Below are positions 53,303-62,374 of a stretch of 64,000 nt of DNA, piece by piece. The DNA is from Lachnospiraceae bacterium EP-SM-12S-S03 (lineage in GTDB: Bacteria > Bacillota > Clostridia > Lachnospirales > Lachnospiraceae): positions 67,715-131,714 of the forward strand of contig JAJBSL010000007.1 of assembly GCA_020540725.1 (NCBI GenBank), in the 5' to 3' direction. The position numbers and the translations under genes were made by a program. Positions within the stretch are counted from its first letter, which is position 1. The number at the start of each line of letters is the position of its first letter. A model generated the notes under the pieces. That model was not told where the DNA came from. It was given only the letters and a program-made list of their open reading frames with translations, and searched no databases.

Positions 53303-54826
53303 TTAATGCCTCTCATCATACTCCGCCAGATATTTTTTCACATATTCTACATCAGAAGGACAATCCACATATTCACAACCATATTTCTGTCTTGTCTCGT
53401 TTCCTTTTCCTGTGATTAAAAGAATGGATGGACGTTCTACCGATTCTATCGCCGCCTTAATCGCTTCTCCCCTGTCCTCGATCATCTCATATGGACAACC
53501 TTCCTTTTCCACATACTGTGCAATATCTCGGGAGATTTCCTCCACCGGCTCGTAGCCCGGATCTTCCGCTGCCAGATATACTTTCTTTGCATATTTTCCT
53601 GCAATCGTTCCCAGGTCACGTCGTCTGATAAAAGCCTTTTTACCAGGACATCCGAAAATACTGATGATATCATAATCCGGATATTCTTCTTTTGTAGAAG
53701 AAAATAATTTTTCAAAGCTTAATTTATTATGTGCATAGTCTACTACTGCGATCACTTTATTATCTTTGCTTGCGTAAAGTTCCATTCTTCCGCTGGAACG
53801 CGCTCTCTTCAACCCTGAATACATGTATTCCACAGGAATCCCAAACTGAGCTGCGATTGCGATTACTGCAAGAGCATTTTCCACATTGAAAAGTCCCGGC
53901 ATCGTCAGAACAAATTCCTTCTCAAATTCTGCACATTTCACCATGAAAACTGTGCCATTTCCTTCTTTATGAATATTGTATGCGTAAAAATCTGCATCGG
54001 CATTTTTGGTACTGAAAGTTACAATCTTCTCTGCTGCCTTTGCTGCTTCCAGAATCCGTTCTGCAAAATCTGCATCCAAATTAACAACTGCTGTCTTTGT
54101 CTTCTGGAACATCAAAAGCTTGGAACTGAAATAATCCTCAAAATCTGCATGTTCGATGGGGCTGATATGGTCCTCGGAAATATTCAAAAACGCTGCTGCA
54201 TCAAACTGCATTTCATCTACACGCCCGTATTTGAGAGCCTGACTGGAAACTTCCATCTGTACAAATTCCATACCGCTTTCTACCGCATTTCTAATATGTC
54301 CCTGCAGCTCTACCGCTTCCGGTGTCGTAATATGGGACTCTTTCGAAATGACACCGTCATAGATATCAATGGAAGAAATGACCGCACTGTCTCTCTTTCC
54401 CTGCGCCTCCAGATAGTCATCTACGATAGCTTTCATATAATAAACGGAGGTTGATTTTCCTTTTGTTCCACCAATTCCGATCACATGGATATCTTCCCAT
54501 GCCGAATTGAAAAATTTGTCCGCAAGAACCGGCATCGCCTTACGAATGTCATCCACGATCATATACGGAACATCTTCGCATGTTTCGTAACGTTTCTCAC
54601 TGACATATCCGATTGCTCCCTTTTGCAACGCCTCTTTTAAATATTCTTCTTTGAATGCTGCACCTTTACAAATGAACAGTGTATTCTCCGTTACTTCCTT
54701 AGAATCATAAGTCAAGTTCTGAATGTTCACTTCCTCTTTGCCATAGCATTCCGCTTTCACAAGAAGTTCGCGTCCTGCCAGCAGATCAACGAAGTCTTGC
54801 ATTGTATGATTTATCATCTGGGCCAT
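53303..54826 (-). CDS. Second MurE-like Mur ligase (non-DNPR type)
   Basis: 507 residues. The Mur ligase architecture is complete: an N-terminal UDP-binding-like domain (LTYDSKEVTENTLFICKGAA), the ATP loop GIGGTKGKSTSVYYMK, QMEVSSQALKYGRVDEM, the Lys for carbamylation in FSSKLLMF, and the C-terminal VVDYAHNKLSFEKLF and ITGKGNETRQKYG. The amino-acid-binding loop reads AAEDPGYEP where meso-DAP enzymes have DNPR (as in the murE at 17407). The added residue is therefore probably not DAP, perhaps Lys, Orn or another amine. It starts 16 nt after an ATP-grasp ligase gene. GGGAGGG precedes the ATG. Confidence 0.85.
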   Translation of the reverse strand: MAQMINHTMQDFVDLLAGRELLVKAECYGKEEVNIQNLTYDSKEVTENTLFICKGAAFKEEYLKEALQKGAIGYVSEKRYETCEDVPYMIVDDIRKAMPVLADKFFNSAWEDIHVIGIGGTKGKSTSVYYMKAIVDDYLEAQGKRDSAVISSIDIYDGVISKESHITTPEAVELQGHIRNAVESGMEFVQMEVSSQALKYGRVDEMQFDAAAFLNISEDHISPIEHADFEDYFSSKLLMFQKTKTAVVNLDADFAERILEAAKAAEKIVTFSTKNADADFYAYNIHKEGNGTVFMVKCAEFEKEFVLTMPGLFNVENALAVIAIAAQFGIPVEYMYSGLKRARSSGRMELYASKDNKVIAVVDYAHNKLSFEKLFSSTKEEYPDYDIISIFGCPGKKAFIRRRDLGTIAGKYAKKVYLAAEDPGYEPVEEISRDIAQYVEKEGCPYEMIEDRGEAIKAAIESVERPSILLITGKGNETRQKYGCEYVDCPSDVEYVKKYLAEYDERH

Positions 54827-54842
54827 GATATCCCTCCCGCTT

Positions 54843-56054
54843 CTAGCTGTAATATTTCTTAAATTTCACAAAATGGCTTAAATATGTTCTTGTCATCGCA
54901 TACATGCGCTTCAATCCGCGATCTTTTTTATAGAAAAGAGGATTCACTACCTTTTTCTGCTGGATCAATTTTCTCATCTTTGCTTTCAGCGCTTCATCCT
55001 TCACATACTTAAATGCAACGGCCTTTGGTACAACCGTCCACAAATGCTCCTCTTTTGCAAGCTCAAGTTCCAGTTCTTTGCCATAAACATATTCTTCCAC
55101 AATGTATTTTGCAACATTAAATCCCGATCCTGTCACGTAATAATTGCTTCTTCCCTGACGAGTATTGATCTCAAAGAATTTGAATTTTCCATCACGTGTA
55201 TCATATTTAATATCAAAATTAGAGAATCCAATATAATGGATATCTTCAAGCAGTGCTTTTGCCTTCAACATCAAATCTTTATTCGGTTCTGTAATGATCA
55301 GTGCATGATTCCCAAGTCCTCTCGGTGTATGTTCTTCCAGAAGAACATGTCCAAGACACATCATCTTTACTTTCCCATTTCTATCCGAATAAGAAGTAAG
55401 AACACGCATATACTCATCATTTCCCGGAATTGTATCCTGGATGATCAGTTCATTTTCATATCCCGCTCCATAAATATCTGAAATTGCCTGCTCCAGTTCT
55501 TTTCTATTCTCAATCTTATAAATCTTCTTTTGTGTTGCAAATGGATGCTCCCAGTATGTCACACTATCCGAAGGTTTTAAAATCACCGGGTACGGGAAAT
55601 TCATTTCAAAATCAAGTCCCATATCTTTTGTATATACAATCGTTCCCGGATAATCAATTCCATGCTTATCACACAATTGATAGAATAAGCTCTTCTGCTG
55701 CAATTCGTTCATCAAATTAAAATCAATGTATGGTGCAATGATATTTTTCTCCAGTTTGTCCTTGTACTTACTGATCAGGGCAACATAGTTATCCCCACAT
55801 CCTACAGCAATAATTTTCTTATCCCCATGTTTTCTTGCAAATCCATTCAGGTTCTTTAAGAAAAACTCATCGTCATCATTCTTCGGGTTCGCACTATATA
55901 TTGTAATTTTACTGTTATAACTTGGCCCTGACGGATATTTTCCGAACACATAAGTCTTTACCTGATATTGCTCATAAAATGCGCGGGCAACACTGTATGT
56001 ATTGATATCTCCACCAAGAGCTACCGGAATAAATTCTCTCTCTTTAAACTCCAT
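54843..56054 (-). CDS. ATP-grasp carboxylate-amine ligase
   Basis: 403 residues. An N-terminal Rossmann-like region (PVALGGDINTYSVARAFYEQ) is followed by an ATP-grasp domain with PVILKPSDSVTYWEHPF, ELIIQDTIPGNDEYMRVLTS and the metal-binding FKFFEINTRQGRSNYYVTGS. It resembles D-aspartate ligase and related enzymes forming amide bonds between a carboxyl phosphate and an amine. Placed immediately upstream of the second Mur ligase, it may supply or branch the same peptide. The substrate is unknown. GAGGAGAAG precedes the ATG. Confidence 0.82.
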   Translation of the reverse strand: MEFKEREFIPVALGGDINTYSVARAFYEQYQVKTYVFGKYPSGPSYNSKITIYSANPKNDDDEFFLKNLNGFARKHGDKKIIAVGCGDNYVALISKYKDKLEKNIIAPYIDFNLMNELQQKSLFYQLCDKHGIDYPGTIVYTKDMGLDFEMNFPYPVILKPSDSVTYWEHPFATQKKIYKIENRKELEQAISDIYGAGYENELIIQDTIPGNDEYMRVLTSYSDRNGKVKMMCLGHVLLEEHTPRGLGNHALIITEPNKDLMLKAKALLEDIHYIGFSNFDIKYDTRDGKFKFFEINTRQGRSNYYVTGSGFNVAKYIVEEYVYGKELELELAKEEHLWTVVPKAVAFKYVKDEALKAKMRKLIQQKKVVNPLFYKKDRGLKRMYAMTRTYLSHFVKFKKYYS

Positions 56055-56088
56055 GGTCTTCTCCTCTTTTTCATTTTCATATCATTTT

Positions 56089-56117
56089 ATTATAGCTCAT
56101 TCAACATAACGTGTCAA
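56089..56117 (-). promoter_or_regulatory. Promoter of the ATP-grasp/Mur ligase pair
   Basis: TTGACA (56117-56112) and TATAAT (56094-56089) with exactly 17 nt between them form a perfect sigma-A promoter on the minus strand, 35 nt before the ATP-grasp start. Confidence 0.9.
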
Positions 56118-56171
56118 ATTTCACTTATTTGCCGTCTGCAAATGTTTATCCTTTAATTCCCAATGTTTCTC

Positions 56172-56199
56172 TTGAGATATATTTTGAAAATGCTATAAT
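56172..56199 (+). promoter_or_regulatory. Promoter of pepT
   Basis: TTGAGA (56172-56177) and TATAAT (56194-56199) are spaced by 16 nt, 41 nt before the ATG. Confidence 0.75.
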
Positions 56200-56240
56200 A
56201 GAAATAGCGAAAAAATTCTTTATAAAGGAGATATTTTAAA

Positions 56241-57458
56241 ATGAGAGCTTATGAAAGATTATTGAAGTACGTTGTAGTTCGTACACCAAGTGATGAGAAC
56301 TCTTCTACAGTTCCTTCATCACCATGCCAGTTTGAACTTGGTAAAATCTTAGTAGAGGAGTTAAAGTCCTTGGGCGTAGACAATGCCTACATGGATGAGA
56401 AAGGATTTGTATATGGTAAATTACCTGCTACATCCGGATATGAAGATAAAGTAAAATTAGGCTTTATCGCACATATGGATACTGTAGCAGACTTCTGCGA
56501 CCACGATATCGTTCCTGTCATTACAGAAAACTACAACGGAGAGGACTTCCCTCTTGGAACAAGCGGACGTACTCTTACACTCACTGACTTTCCACACCTT
56601 GCAGATTGCAAAGGACGTACTCTGATCACATCCGACGGAACAACAATCCTTGGCGTTGACGATAAAGCAGGTATCGCTGAGATTATGACTATGTTAGAGA
56701 AAGTCATTTCTGAAAATATTCCTCACGGACAGATCTGTGTTGCATTTACTCCGGATGAAGAAATCGGTACAGGTGCACAGAGCTTCAATGTAGAAGCCTT
56801 TGATGCTGATTTCGGTTACACACTTGACGGTGACGGAGAAGGCGAAATTCAGTTCGAGAACTTCAATGCATACAAAGCTGATTTTGAAATTACAGGTGTA
56901 AGCGTTCACCCTGGTTCAAGCAAAGATGTTATGATTAATGCAAGCTTAGTTGCTATGGAGATCAACTCTATGCTTCCTTCCGGTGAAACGCCAAGAGGAA
57001 CGGAAGGATACGAAGGTTTCTATCACCTGATGAGCATGTCCGGTGATGTAAGCAATGCAAAACTTTCTTACATTGTAAGAGATCATGATGCATCTCTTAT
57101 GACAGCAAGATTGAACACACTTCGTCATATTGAAAAATTAATGAACGAAAAATGGGGCGAAGGAATCGTAAAATTAACAATTGCAGAGCAGTACAAAAAT
57201 ATGTCTGAAATCATCGCTACATGTATGCACTTAATCGATAATGCAAAGAAAGCATGTGAAAGAGCAAATGTAGTACCTCAGGTTCTTCCAATCCGTGGAG
57301 GTACAGATGGATGCCAGTTAAGCTTCAGAGGTCTCCCATGCCCGAACCTTGGAACAGGCGGACACGGATATCACGGACCATTCGAGCACTGTACAGTAGA
57401 AGGAATGGATCAGGCAACAGATGTCATCGTAGAACTTGTTAAGATTTACGCAGAATAA
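56241..57458 (+). CDS. pepT: Peptidase T (tripeptide aminopeptidase)
   Basis: 405 residues, M20 family. The two-zinc site is visible: FIAHMDTVADF (His, Asp), TILGVDDKAGIAEIM, FTPDEEIGTGA (catalytic Glu and metal Glu), DGDGEGEI and the late GTGGHGYHGPFEH (His). VSVHPGSSKDVMINA marks the dimerisation/lid domain and IRGGTDGCQLS is PepT-specific. It releases the N-terminal residue from tripeptides in the cytoplasm. The codons look highly biased, consistent with strong expression. AAAGGAGA precedes the ATG. Confidence 0.97.
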   Translation: MRAYERLLKYVVVRTPSDENSSTVPSSPCQFELGKILVEELKSLGVDNAYMDEKGFVYGKLPATSGYEDKVKLGFIAHMDTVADFCDHDIVPVITENYNGEDFPLGTSGRTLTLTDFPHLADCKGRTLITSDGTTILGVDDKAGIAEIMTMLEKVISENIPHGQICVAFTPDEEIGTGAQSFNVEAFDADFGYTLDGDGEGEIQFENFNAYKADFEITGVSVHPGSSKDVMINASLVAMEINSMLPSGETPRGTEGYEGFYHLMSMSGDVSNAKLSYIVRDHDASLMTARLNTLRHIEKLMNEKWGEGIVKLTIAEQYKNMSEIIATCMHLIDNAKKACERANVVPQVLPIRGGTDGCQLSFRGLPCPNLGTGGHGYHGPFEHCTVEGMDQATDVIVELVKIYAE

Positions 57459-57489
57459 TACATAACATCCATTCATATAATGAAGCAGA

Positions 57490-57530
57490 AGCGCACCAGC
57501 CTGAAAGGTTGGTGCGTTTGAACTTTTGAA
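57490..57530 (+). terminator. Terminator after pepT
   Basis: GCGCACCAGCC, a 5-nt loop and GGTTGGTGCG form a stem followed by TTTGAACTTTTG. Confidence 0.8.
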
Positions 57531-57556
57531 ACAACGACAGCAAAGGAGAACGAGAC

Positions 57557-58891
57557 ATGTCCAAAGATATGACACAAGGGAAAATAACTTCACAACTCAT
57601 TTTGTTTACTATTCCGCTTATTTTAGGAAATCTTTTTCAACTCACCTACAATGCGGCGGATTCTGTTATCGTAGGCAAATTTCTCGGAGACAGCGCTCTT
57701 GCCGCCGTGGGTACTGCCGGTCCTGTCATGAATCTGGTGATTCTGTTTTTCAGCGGAATGTGTATGGGTGCCGGAATTCTAATGAGCACCATGTTCGGCG
57801 CAAAAGATTATGAAAAGCTTGAAAAACAGATCAGTACCTCTTTGATCGGCGGACTTGTTCTGTCTGTTTTGATCTCAATTTTTATACTCCTTTTTGCCAC
57901 ACCGATTCTTCAGCTTATGCATGTTCCAAAAGAAGTACTTCCGGGTGCTTCCGGTTATTTACGGATTATTTTTGCCGGACTTATTTTTACTTTTATTTAT
58001 AACTTTCTATCCAATACACTTCGTGCATTGGGGGACAGCAAAACCCCGCTCTATTTTCTTACGATCAGTGCGGTACTAAATATCCTTTTAGACTTGCTCT
58101 TTGTTGTGGGATTCCACTGGGGTGTCAATGGAAGCGCCATTGCTACCGTACTAAGCGGAGCGCTATCTTGTGTATTCTGCGCCATTCATATAAAGAAGAA
58201 TGTACCGCTCCTTTGTCTTGGTAAAAAATGGTTTATCTTTGAAAAATCTCTGCTTGCGAAAACGTTTTCCTACGGTATCACAAGCGCTCTCCAGCTTATG
58301 TGTGTACAACTCGGTAAACTTTTTGTCCAGTCCATGGTAAACGCACGAGGAATCGCTTTTATGGCTGCCTTTGCCGCCACAAACCGGGTGGATGACTTTG
58401 CATTAACGCCACAGCAGAATATCGCCCATGCCACTACTACATTCATGGCGCAAAACAAAGGCGCACGACAGAATAAACGCATGAAAAAGGGATTTCTCCG
58501 TGGCGTGATGATTGAATACGGCTATACAATCATTACTTCTTTCATTGTATTCATTTTTGCAAAACCAATCATACAGCTCTTCCTTTCCAAAGATTCCATG
58601 GAAGCATTGGGGCTTGCTGTAACATACATCCAGATCATTGCATTCATGTATTTGATATCCGGCACAACGAATATTTTGCAAGGATTTTTCCGTGGAACCG
58701 GAGATTTAAAGATTACTTTGATCAGCTCTCTTATGAACATTACAACTCGTGTCATTTTTACATTCCTCTTCTTGAATGTAATGCATTATGGCTTCGGAAG
58801 TCTTGCATGGGCAAATACAATCGGATGGATTGCCATGTTCCTTCTGGAATTCCCATTAATGATCCACTATTGGAAAAAACTAGAACATTAA
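57557..58891 (+). CDS. MATE-family efflux transporter
   Basis: 444 residues with twelve transmembrane helices in two six-helix halves. ITSQLILFTIPLILGNLFQL at the N-terminus, the LTYNAADSVIVGKFLGDSAL loop with the conserved Asp, and NRVDDFALTPQQNIAHATTT in the second half are typical of NorM/DinF-like MATE pumps that export cationic drugs with Na+ or H+. AAAGGAGA precedes the ATG. It is full-length, unlike the fragment at 3906. Confidence 0.94.
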   Translation: MSKDMTQGKITSQLILFTIPLILGNLFQLTYNAADSVIVGKFLGDSALAAVGTAGPVMNLVILFFSGMCMGAGILMSTMFGAKDYEKLEKQISTSLIGGLVLSVLISIFILLFATPILQLMHVPKEVLPGASGYLRIIFAGLIFTFIYNFLSNTLRALGDSKTPLYFLTISAVLNILLDLLFVVGFHWGVNGSAIATVLSGALSCVFCAIHIKKNVPLLCLGKKWFIFEKSLLAKTFSYGITSALQLMCVQLGKLFVQSMVNARGIAFMAAFAATNRVDDFALTPQQNIAHATTTFMAQNKGARQNKRMKKGFLRGVMIEYGYTIITSFIVFIFAKPIIQLFLSKDSMEALGLAVTYIQIIAFMYLISGTTNILQGFFRGTGDLKITLISSLMNITTRVIFTFLFLNVMHYGFGSLAWANTIGWIAMFLLEFPLMIHYWKKLEH

Positions 58892-58892
58892 G

Positions 58893-58942
58893 AAAAAGAT
58901 TGTGCTTTCAGAGTTTTCCTCCTTTGGCACAATCTTTTTAAA
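58893..58942 (+). terminator. Terminator after the MATE gene
   Basis: AAAAAGATTGTGC and GCACAATCTTTTT form a perfect 13-bp stem around a 21-nt loop. Confidence 0.8.
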
Positions 58943-58982
58943 AATAGAATAGTTCTTCAAACTTCTTGCTCAATATTTTCTC

Positions 58983-59030
58983 TTGACATTCACATTTGTA
59001 TAGTGTACTATTCAACTATAGCACTAAGTC
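58983..59030 (+). promoter_or_regulatory. Promoter/operator of the GntR-ABC operon
   Basis: TTGACA (58983-58988) and TACTAT (59006-59011) are spaced by 17 nt. TAGT-GT-ACTA (59001-59010) is a dyad overlapping the -10, and ACTATAGCACTA follows (59015-59026). YtrA-type repressors often bind dyads in this position, so autoregulation is likely. Confidence 0.7.
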
Positions 59031-59044
59031 AAAAGGAGGTAAGT

Positions 59045-59404
59045 ATGAACTATAACTCAGAAATGCCTATTTATTTACAAGTCATTCAGGATATTAAGAA
59101 AAAAATGGTTCAAGGAAAGATTCAACCCGGAGAAAAGCTTCCATCCAACCGTGAACTCGCAGTGATCTATAAGATCAATCAAAATACTGCTGCACGCATT
59201 TACCGTGAAATGGAAATTGCCGAATATTGTTATACAAAACGTGGAATCGGAACATTTGTTGTGGAGGATGAAAATATGTTTGAACAAATAAAAGAAGAAA
59301 TGGCAGAAGAATTACTTCGAAATTTTATGACTGGTATGCAGGATCTTGGTTATAAAAAAGATGATATCATTTTCCAGATTGCAGATTATAAGGAGGAAGA
59401 ATAG
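59045..59404 (+). CDS. GntR-family regulator, YtrA type
   Basis: 119 residues. A winged helix (PIYLQVIQDIKKKMVQGKIQ, GEKLPSNRELAVIYKINQNT, GIGTFVVEDENM) is followed by only a short C-terminal helix tail, as in YtrA regulators that control ABC transporters. The start is ATG 59045 with AAAAGGAGG upstream; the frame is open 14 codons earlier, but the promoter lies there. It precedes the ATPase gene by 2 nt. Confidence 0.9.
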   Translation: MNYNSEMPIYLQVIQDIKKKMVQGKIQPGEKLPSNRELAVIYKINQNTAARIYREMEIAEYCYTKRGIGTFVVEDENMFEQIKEEMAEELLRNFMTGMQDLGYKKDDIIFQIADYKEEE

Positions 59405-59406
59405 AA

Positions 59407-60093
59407 ATGATTTTAGAATGCAGAAACTTAAACAAATCCTTTGTCAATAAAAAAGCAGTGATCGACTTCAATATAAAACTCCAGAAAGGAAAAATCTATG
59501 GTCTTCTTGGTGAAAATGGAAGCGGGAAAACGACATGGATGAAAATCATTGCCGGTTTGTCCAAGCCAACATCCGGTGATATCATTTTTAAAGGCCATAC
59601 ATGGAACTATCATGACAAAGGAGAAATCGCCTATATGTCAACGGAAGCTTTTTTCTATGATTTTATGACCGTAGAAAGTGTAGGACATTATTACGAGGAT
59701 TTCTTTGAAGATTTTGATAGAGAAAAATATCGTAAGTTACTGAATCGTGTCGGTTTGGATGAAAATCTGAAAGTGAAAAATCTCTCCTCTGGTATGAATG
59801 CCAAATTAAAAATTGTGGCAACTTTATCAAGAAATGCTTCTCTTTATCTTTTGGATGAGCCCCTCAACGGAATCGATTATAAAGCCAGAGAAGAAATTGT
59901 ATCGATCATCTTAGAAGAAGCTGTCGATCATAATTGTTTTGTCATTTCCACACATCTGATTGACGAAATGGAAAGTTTTATAGATGAAGCTATTTTTGTA
60001 AAAAATGGAGAAATTCTTCTTCAAACAGAATCAGAAAACGAACGTCGCAAAAGCGGAAAATCTATCCGCGACATTTATATGGAAATTATGTAG
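59407..60093 (+). CDS. ABC transporter ATPase
   Basis: 228 residues. Walker A GENGSGKTTWMK, signature-like NLSSGMNAKLKI, Walker B LYLLDEPLNGID and the His of STHLIDEME are present. The signature is LSSGM rather than LSGGQ, common in YtrB-like ATPases. AAGGAGG precedes the ATG. It pairs with the permease gene 12 nt downstream. Confidence 0.92.
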   Translation: MILECRNLNKSFVNKKAVIDFNIKLQKGKIYGLLGENGSGKTTWMKIIAGLSKPTSGDIIFKGHTWNYHDKGEIAYMSTEAFFYDFMTVESVGHYYEDFFEDFDREKYRKLLNRVGLDENLKVKNLSSGMNAKLKIVATLSRNASLYLLDEPLNGIDYKAREEIVSIILEEAVDHNCFVISTHLIDEMESFIDEAIFVKNGEILLQTESENERRKSGKSIRDIYMEIM

Positions 60094-60105
60094 GAGGATG
60101 TAGAT

Positions 60106-60855
60106 ATGGGAAAAATTATAAAATATGAATGGAGAAAACAGCGAGCCTCCAGACTCATCATTCTTTTCGGACTTTTAGGAGCTTTTATTTTATTTGCCTT
60201 TGGCGTCATCCGGGAAAACAGCACCAGTTTGGGTGTAAGCGCCATGCTTATGATATTTGGTGCTTTCCTCGTTCTTTTCTATACGGGAATTGAAAGTCTG
60301 ATCATTTTTAACAGGGATCTCCGTACAAAGCAGAGTCATATGCTCTGGATGCTTCCAAAATCTGTCTACGAAATATTGGGAGGTAAATTTTTAGCAGCTA
60401 TTCTACAAATGTTGTTTGTATTTGTATCCTTTGTCCTGACTGCATGTTTATGTTTCTTGATTATATTTTTAAAAAGTTCTGCAACAGTCGAACAATTGTT
60501 TAAATTTGCCCAGACATTGACAAATTCTTTTCTCCAACTGAATATCGATTGGAAATTCTTTGTAAGTTTTATAACCCTCTTGTTCCTTTCATGGACATCG
60601 GTAATCATGGTTGGATTTTTGTCCATCATTATTTCGAGAACCTTGTTCCTAAAATCTAAGTTTTCAGGACTTTTCTCCATTATCCTGTTCTTCATTATCA
60701 CTTATTTGATAGAGCAAGGATACTCTCTGATCAGTAACACGTTCGGATACTCCGGATTTACATTCCGTTTTTTAGACCTGGCATACTATGCGATTGTCTG
60801 TGTCGCACTGTTTCTTGCTTCCGGAATACTTGCCGATAAAAAACTAAGCGTATAA
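60106..60855 (+). CDS. ABC-2-type permease
   Basis: 249 residues with six predicted transmembrane helices (for example ILFGLLGAFILFAFGVI, AMLMIFGAFLVLFYTGIES, FVSFVLTACLCFLIIFL). The FNRDLRTKQSHMLWMLPKSV segment between helices 2 and 3 is typical of this permease type. Its cargo is unknown; YtrA-type systems often respond to cell-wall or peptide antibiotics. Confidence 0.87.
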   Translation: MGKIIKYEWRKQRASRLIILFGLLGAFILFAFGVIRENSTSLGVSAMLMIFGAFLVLFYTGIESLIIFNRDLRTKQSHMLWMLPKSVYEILGGKFLAAILQMLFVFVSFVLTACLCFLIIFLKSSATVEQLFKFAQTLTNSFLQLNIDWKFFVSFITLLFLSWTSVIMVGFLSIIISRTLFLKSKFSGLFSIILFFIITYLIEQGYSLISNTFGYSGFTFRFLDLAYYAIVCVALFLASGILADKKLSV

Positions 60856-60869
60856 CATATCAACATATT

Positions 60870-60906
60870 CCAAAAGCGGGAATCAAGACAATTTCCCGCT
60901 TTTGGA
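60870..60906. terminator. Bidirectional terminator
   Basis: CCAAAAGCGGGAA (60870-60882) and TTTCCCGCTTTTGG (60892-60905) form a stem of about 13 bp between convergent genes. Confidence 0.85.
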
Positions 60907-60943
60907 ATTTCTCTATTCTTTCGTAAATACATACACCTGGAAG

Positions 60944-61711
60944 CTAACGATTCATTTCATCAACAATAGTTGCAGGTTTTACGGTCATTTCTACCCACGC
61001 AGGAACAAAGCCACTCTTAACAGCATTTCTCACCGACCTGACATTAGACCATGCCGTACAATAAAATGGCACCTTATGTCTGTTTATGATTTCTTTTGCC
61101 AGTGCACTTGTCAGTGCCGAGGCAATTCCCTGCTGTCTGTATTTTGGCAGTACATCTACACCAATCTGCCACATATCTTCGCAATCTGCAGAACAGGCGG
61201 CCAATCCAACCATTTCATTTCCATCATATGCGCCGACTCCAAGAATATCCAGATGCTTACGTTCCTTGCAAAGTGCATTGCTCCATTCCGGCAAATACAA
61301 TCCCTCAAACTCTTCCTGATGCAGTATACGCGTTTCATAAGCGCAGGAAAGAACAGGTATCCTGTCTATGTCTGGCAGATAATATTCTGTCATAAAACAT
61401 ATTTTATGTCCTTTCTCGATTAAGCGTTCGTTCAGCCAATGCATATTCGGGGTTTCAAAACAATGATAATATTCAAATTTTCCCACATACTCAGATACCA
61501 CATCTAAGGTCTCGTTTATGGAAGCTGCCACAATATTATTTCCATAGGAAACAAAGTTGCAGGTAATCGGCTCCTTCAGATATTTGCGAGCGTTTCTTCC
61601 CATTTTTAAGGGGCGAATAACATTTTTATCTTCCTTAAAATCCTCCTCATGGCATCCCATGTCCTCTGCAGATTGTCTCATAGCAATTTCCATCATTTCA
61701 CGATTCGTCAT
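60944..61711 (-). CDS. GNAT-family acetyltransferase
   Basis: 255 residues. The C-terminal GNAT domain contains IGVDVLPKYRQQGIASALTS, the acetyl-CoA pyrophosphate loop (RxxGxA), and NVRSVRNAVKSGFVPAWVEM. The N-terminal half is less conserved. The start is ATG 61711 with GGAGGGGA upstream; it overlaps the HD-domain gene stop by 4 nt (ATGA), so the two are translationally coupled. Substrate unknown. Confidence 0.85.
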   Translation of the reverse strand: MTNREMMEIAMRQSAEDMGCHEEDFKEDKNVIRPLKMGRNARKYLKEPITCNFVSYGNNIVAASINETLDVVSEYVGKFEYYHCFETPNMHWLNERLIEKGHKICFMTEYYLPDIDRIPVLSCAYETRILHQEEFEGLYLPEWSNALCKERKHLDILGVGAYDGNEMVGLAACSADCEDMWQIGVDVLPKYRQQGIASALTSALAKEIINRHKVPFYCTAWSNVRSVRNAVKSGFVPAWVEMTVKPATIVDEMNR

Positions 61712-62298
61712 AAATTCCCCTCCATATTGCATTTTTGTAATTTATCAGAACACTTTTCAATAGTGTTATTCCTAATTTCCTCTCTCAAGGACGATAAATA
61801 CTCTGAAAACTGCACTTTATCATCCGCATGGGTTAAATTCAATTCAAATTCATTTTCAGACCATGTTGAAATATCAGAAAAGTTATGTTGAATCACTGCC
61901 TCCAACCCATCAATAGCCTTATATATTTTAGCTTCAACGGTTTGTCTTTCTTTCATTTCTTTATACAAGTCTCTCATTTCATTCCCAGTGGATTCTGGCA
62001 ATGATTTTATCCAATCATTGAGAAGCTTTTCTTCTGTCTCTTCATGTTCTTTTGTTTTCTCAAAAGCAGGAATATCACCTGTGAAACATTCTCCCAGGTC
62101 ATGGATAATGCACATTTGAATTACTCTATTTATATCTGCTTCTGGGAATTCATTTTTCATGAAAAATGCCATTAAGGTCATCATCCAACTATGTTCAGCA
62201 ACGCTTTCCCGACGTCCTTTTGATGTATAACAATGTCTCGCTGTATCTTTCAGCCGCTCTGCGACAACTAATGCCTTTAACAATTCTTTTGGCTCCAT
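61708..62298 (-). CDS. HD-domain phosphohydrolase
   Basis: 196 residues, similar to YfbR/HDDC2 5'-deoxynucleotidases. Metal ligands are His in RESVAEHSWMM, the His-Asp pair in MCIIHDLGECFTGDIPAFEK, and a distal Asp in KAIDGLEAVIQH. It would dephosphorylate (deoxy)nucleoside monophosphates; this is inferred from family membership. CGGAGG precedes the ATG. Confidence 0.85.
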   Translation of the reverse strand: MEPKELLKALVVAERLKDTARHCYTSKGRRESVAEHSWMMTLMAFFMKNEFPEADINRVIQMCIIHDLGECFTGDIPAFEKTKEHEETEEKLLNDWIKSLPESTGNEMRDLYKEMKERQTVEAKIYKAIDGLEAVIQHNFSDISTWSENEFELNLTHADDKVQFSEYLSSLREEIRNNTIEKCSDKLQKCNMEGNL

Positions 62299-62374
62299 AA
62301 TATCCTCCGTTTCTGATCAATTTATGAAATTCAAATCTTTTCTTGTTTTCAAGTACTTCTTAAAGCTGGAAATT

